A DNA stretch of 64,000 nucleotides, taken from assembly GCF_000378725.1 (NCBI RefSeq), contig NZ_KB900375.1, positions 1 through 64,000 of the forward strand, in the 5' to 3' direction. Below are positions 62,225 to 64,000 of the stretch, one piece after another. Source of the DNA: Peptoniphilus lacrimalis DSM 7455. Its GTDB lineage: Bacteria > Bacillota > Clostridia > Tissierellales > Peptoniphilaceae. The position numbers and the translations under genes were made by a program. The notes beneath the pieces were generated by a model. That model was not told where the DNA came from. It ran no database searches and worked only from the letters and a program-made list of their open reading frames with translations. Numbering within the stretch: position 1 is the first letter of the stretch; every line of letters starts with the position of its first letter.

Positions 62225-62737
62225 ACTGGAACTTTAAGGAATGGTACGTTATCCGAGAAACTATTCCCAACAATGAAGCCAATAGGCTTAGAAAAGGCAG
62301 AAAATAGGGATTCGTCAAAAGAAACTTACGAAACTTACGACAAACTTACGACAGAAGAAATTGACCTTTCAAAAGTGAAAGTTGAACCATTATTTGAAGA
62401 TATGGTAGACTTTGAAACTTTCTCAAAATCTGATTTTAGAGTTGTAAAGGTTAAAAACTGCGAAGAAGTTCCTAAGTCAAAAAAACTTTTGAAATTTACA
62501 TTAGATGATGGTTCTGAAAAAGAAAGAGTTATTTTATCTGGTATTAAGGAATATTACAGCGCAGAGAGCTTAATTGGAAAGACACTACTAGCGATTTGTA
62601 ATCTTCCTCCTCGTAAGATGATGGGAATCGACTCAGAAGGTATGATTATATCTGCAATTTGTGAGTACGATGGAGAAGAAAAACTAAACTTAATAATGTT
62701 GGATGATAATATTCCAGCAGGATCAAAATTATATTAA
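62225..62737 (+). pseudogene. metG: 3' fragment of metG (methionyl-tRNA synthetase, tRNA-binding domain)
   Basis: An open frame runs from a stop at 62222-62224 to 62737. It reads GTLSEKLFPTMKPIG, then the C-terminal tRNA-binding domain of MetG (DFETFSKSDFRVVKVKN, SKKLLKFTLDDGSEKERVIL, GKTLLAICNLPPRKMMGIDS, IPAGSKLY). The aminoacylation domain is absent. GTLSEKLFPT corresponds to the GTKxxxxEPLFPRI linker of full MetG, so the gene is cut just upstream. ATG 62273 would give 154 residues but has no ribosome site. Probably the ICE inserted into metG and this is the displaced 3' part. A free CsaA-like protein is less likely. Confidence 0.72.
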
Positions 62738-62753
62738 AAGAACACGCTAATTA

Positions 62754-62791
62754 TTAAACTGGGGTTTGTTATGAATCCCAGTTTAATTTTT
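62754..62791 (+). terminator. terminator after metG fragment
   Basis: TTAAACTGGG (62754-62763) pairs with CCCAGTTTAA (62777-62786), then five Ts. It begins 17 bases after the metG stop. Confidence 0.85.
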
Positions 62792-62965
62792 ATAATGAAG
62801 ATTGAAAATTGATAAAAAACGTTAGTGACTCTACATTGAAATAAATTAGCTGATCTAAGCAGGGCAGGTTTTTATGTTGCGGTCATAAGTGCTGACATAG
62901 TATAGCTATTGTGTATGAAAAAAATTTTTTAATAGATTTCAAAGTTGATACATGAGAGGGTTAAA

Positions 62966-63616
62966 ATGAAGAGTGTTTTGATTATAGAGGATAATAAAGA
63001 AATTGCATCACAAATGGAAAAGTATTTAGTTAATAATGGTTATGAAGTAGAGCTTGCATCATCTTTTTACGAAGCGACCTATATGATGAATGTAGACACT
63101 GATGTGGCACTACTTGATATAAATCTACCAGATAAAGACGGTCAACATTTGATTAAAAAGTTAAAAGATAAGGACATAAGGGTTATAGTTACTACTGTTA
63201 AAAATGATGAAGATTTTATAATTGCCGCCCTAGATCAAGGAGCAGACGACTATTTAATAAAGCCATTTTCCCTTGCCATATTAAGGGCAAGAATTGATGC
63301 GGTTTTAAGGACAATACCTATATCACAAGATAAAAGTATATCTTATAAGGATATAAAAATAGATTTAAATCAGTCAAAAGTTTATTTTAAGGGAAATCTA
63401 GTAGATTTAACTTCGCTAGAATATGAAATCCTAGTCTTATTTATAAAAAATCCCAATAGAGTTTATACAAGAGGTCAGCTGTTAGAAATGTTCTGGGAAG
63501 ATAGGGATAAGTTTGTAAATGACAATACTCTCACATCAACTATTAAGAGAATTAGAGAAAAACTTGATAGAGAAGTTATTACTACTGTTAGAGGAATTGG
63601 TTATAGGATGGATTGA
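62966..63616 (+). CDS. OmpR-type response regulator, chromosomal
   Basis: The start is set at ATG 62966, preceded by GAGAGGG; an in-frame upstream start at 62945 lacks a ribosome site. The 216-residue protein has a receiver domain (IIEDNKEIA, phospho-Asp in ALLDINLPDKDG, Lys in YLIKPFS) and a winged-helix domain (LTSLEYEILVLFIK, TLTSTIKRIREKLD, RGIGYRMD). Together with the following short kinase gene it forms a two-component system like the BceR/BceS type that answers to antimicrobial peptides. That specialisation is inference from the kinase topology. Confidence 0.85.
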   Translation: MKSVLIIEDNKEIASQMEKYLVNNGYEVELASSFYEATYMMNVDTDVALLDINLPDKDGQHLIKKLKDKDIRVIVTTVKNDEDFIIAALDQGADDYLIKPFSLAILRARIDAVLRTIPISQDKSISYKDIKIDLNQSKVYFKGNLVDLTSLEYEILVLFIKNPNRVYTRGQLLEMFWEDRDKFVNDNTLTSTIKRIREKLDREVITTVRGIGYRMD

Positions 63617-63617
63617 G

Positions 63618-64000
63618 ATGATATATGTATTATGGATAATAAGTCTTGGACTTCTATATTATTTTTTAGAATCAAGAAAGAAAAATAGAATAAATGAGCT
63701 TATAGATCTGATAGAAAAAATGAAAAACCAAGAATATAAAATTCCTATGAAGCAAGATGATTTTTCAATTTTAGAAGATAAAATTTACAAGCTTTTTATA
63801 GAAATAGTAGAAGCCAAAGAGACAAGTAGTAAAAATAGCGAAAAGCAAATCGAATACCTAGAAGATATCGCCCATCAAATCAAAACTCCTATTACATCTA
63901 TGCTTTTTTCCATAGAAAATTTGGAGATGGATTTTCCAGATAAGGATGATATAGAGATATTAAAAAGACAACTATTAAGATTAAACTCTTTATCAGATAT
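63618..64000 (+). CDS. sensor histidine kinase (partial, runs off the window)
   Basis: This starts at ATG 63618, one base after the regulator stop, and continues past the window end (127 complete codons visible). There is one N-terminal membrane helix (VLWIISLGLLYYFL), then a helical linker and the HisKA motif YLEDIAHQIKTPITSMLFS. The short sensor part with no sizeable extracytoplasmic domain suggests an intramembrane-sensing kinase. The ATPase domain lies outside. Confidence 0.8.
   Translation, partial: MIYVLWIISLGLLYYFLESRKKNRINELIDLIEKMKNQEYKIPMKQDDFSILEDKIYKLFIEIVEAKETSSKNSEKQIEYLEDIAHQIKTPITSMLFSIENLEMDFPDKDDIEILKRQLLRLNSLSD

Noticed and set aside
62273-62737. Free-standing CsaA-like tRNA-binding protein
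   Set aside because: The frame continues upstream with a MetG-like linker and ATG 62273 has no ribosome site, so a metG fragment is more likely.
1-64000. CRISPR arrays, rRNA and tRNA genes
   Set aside because: I saw no regularly spaced repeats, no rRNA-like conserved stretches and no cloverleaf-like tRNA sequences on either strand.

Overview
The window is AT-rich, densely coding and carries Gram-positive features: strong AGGAGG ribosome sites, TTG/GTG starts, single-membrane secretion signals and lipoboxes. It reads as a low-GC Firmicute, probably an anaerobic coccus or clostridial relative; the host assignment is inference. Almost the whole window (about 1-62.2 kb) is one integrative conjugative element (ICE) of the Tn1549/CTn-like type. 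Its right end lies against chromosomal genes: the 3' part of metG and a two-component system. The left end is outside the window.

Layout. 0-12 kb: the conjugation operon. A group II intron interrupts a Maff2-family gene, followed by a TrbL/VirB6-like membrane protein, PrgI (VirB3-like), the VirB4 ATPase, a DNA methyltransferase, a CD1108-type NlpC/P60 hydrolase, a DUF4315 protein, a long coiled-coil surface protein and a DUF4366 protein. 12-14 kb: an AbiEi/AbiEii toxin-antitoxin pair bracketed by two matching 22-bp dyads, then a broken regulator fragment. 14-26.6 kb: DNA processing, with topoisomerase III, a 3193-residue ArdC-like/methyltransferase/SNF2-helicase protein and an SSB-like protein. 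A second gene (tnpV-like) with its own ribosome site is overprinted in another frame of the giant gene.

26.6-44 kb: cargo 1. Two secreted proteins are followed by a class II lanthipeptide cassette (LanM, histidine kinase, response regulator, a 54-residue precursor candidate, a truncated ABC exporter). An ABC ATPase/lipoprotein/permease set, a radical SAM-SPASM peptide maturase and an M16-like peptidase come next. 44-46 kb: relaxase and its accessory protein on the minus strand, with a candidate oriT hairpin. 46-53.7 kb: cargo 2, a compact radical-SAM peptide cassette containing a two-component system, SPASM maturase, 73-residue Cys-rich precursor, intercistronic hairpin, ABC ATPase plus permease, and a full-length ABC exporter. 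53.8-58.6 kb: a decaying segment bounded by a 310-bp direct repeat, carrying secreted cysteine-hydrolase genes and fragments, a lipoprotein and small membrane proteins. 58.3-62.1 kb: the control and recombination module (Xre regulator, sigma-like factor, excisionase-like protein, ribbon-helix-helix protein, tyrosine integrase).

Together the genes describe an ICE that has gathered at least two ribosomally synthesised, post-translationally modified peptide (RiPP) systems. One is thioether-by-LanM and one or two are radical-SAM based, each with its own sensing and export genes. The strongest candidates for something new are the Cys-rich peptide/radical SAM cassette (46.1-53.7 kb), the lanthipeptide precursor without a double-glycine leader (35.2 kb), the radical SAM/M16 pair without a visible precursor (41.3-43.9 kb), and the overprinted gene inside the giant helicase (16.6-17.1 kb).
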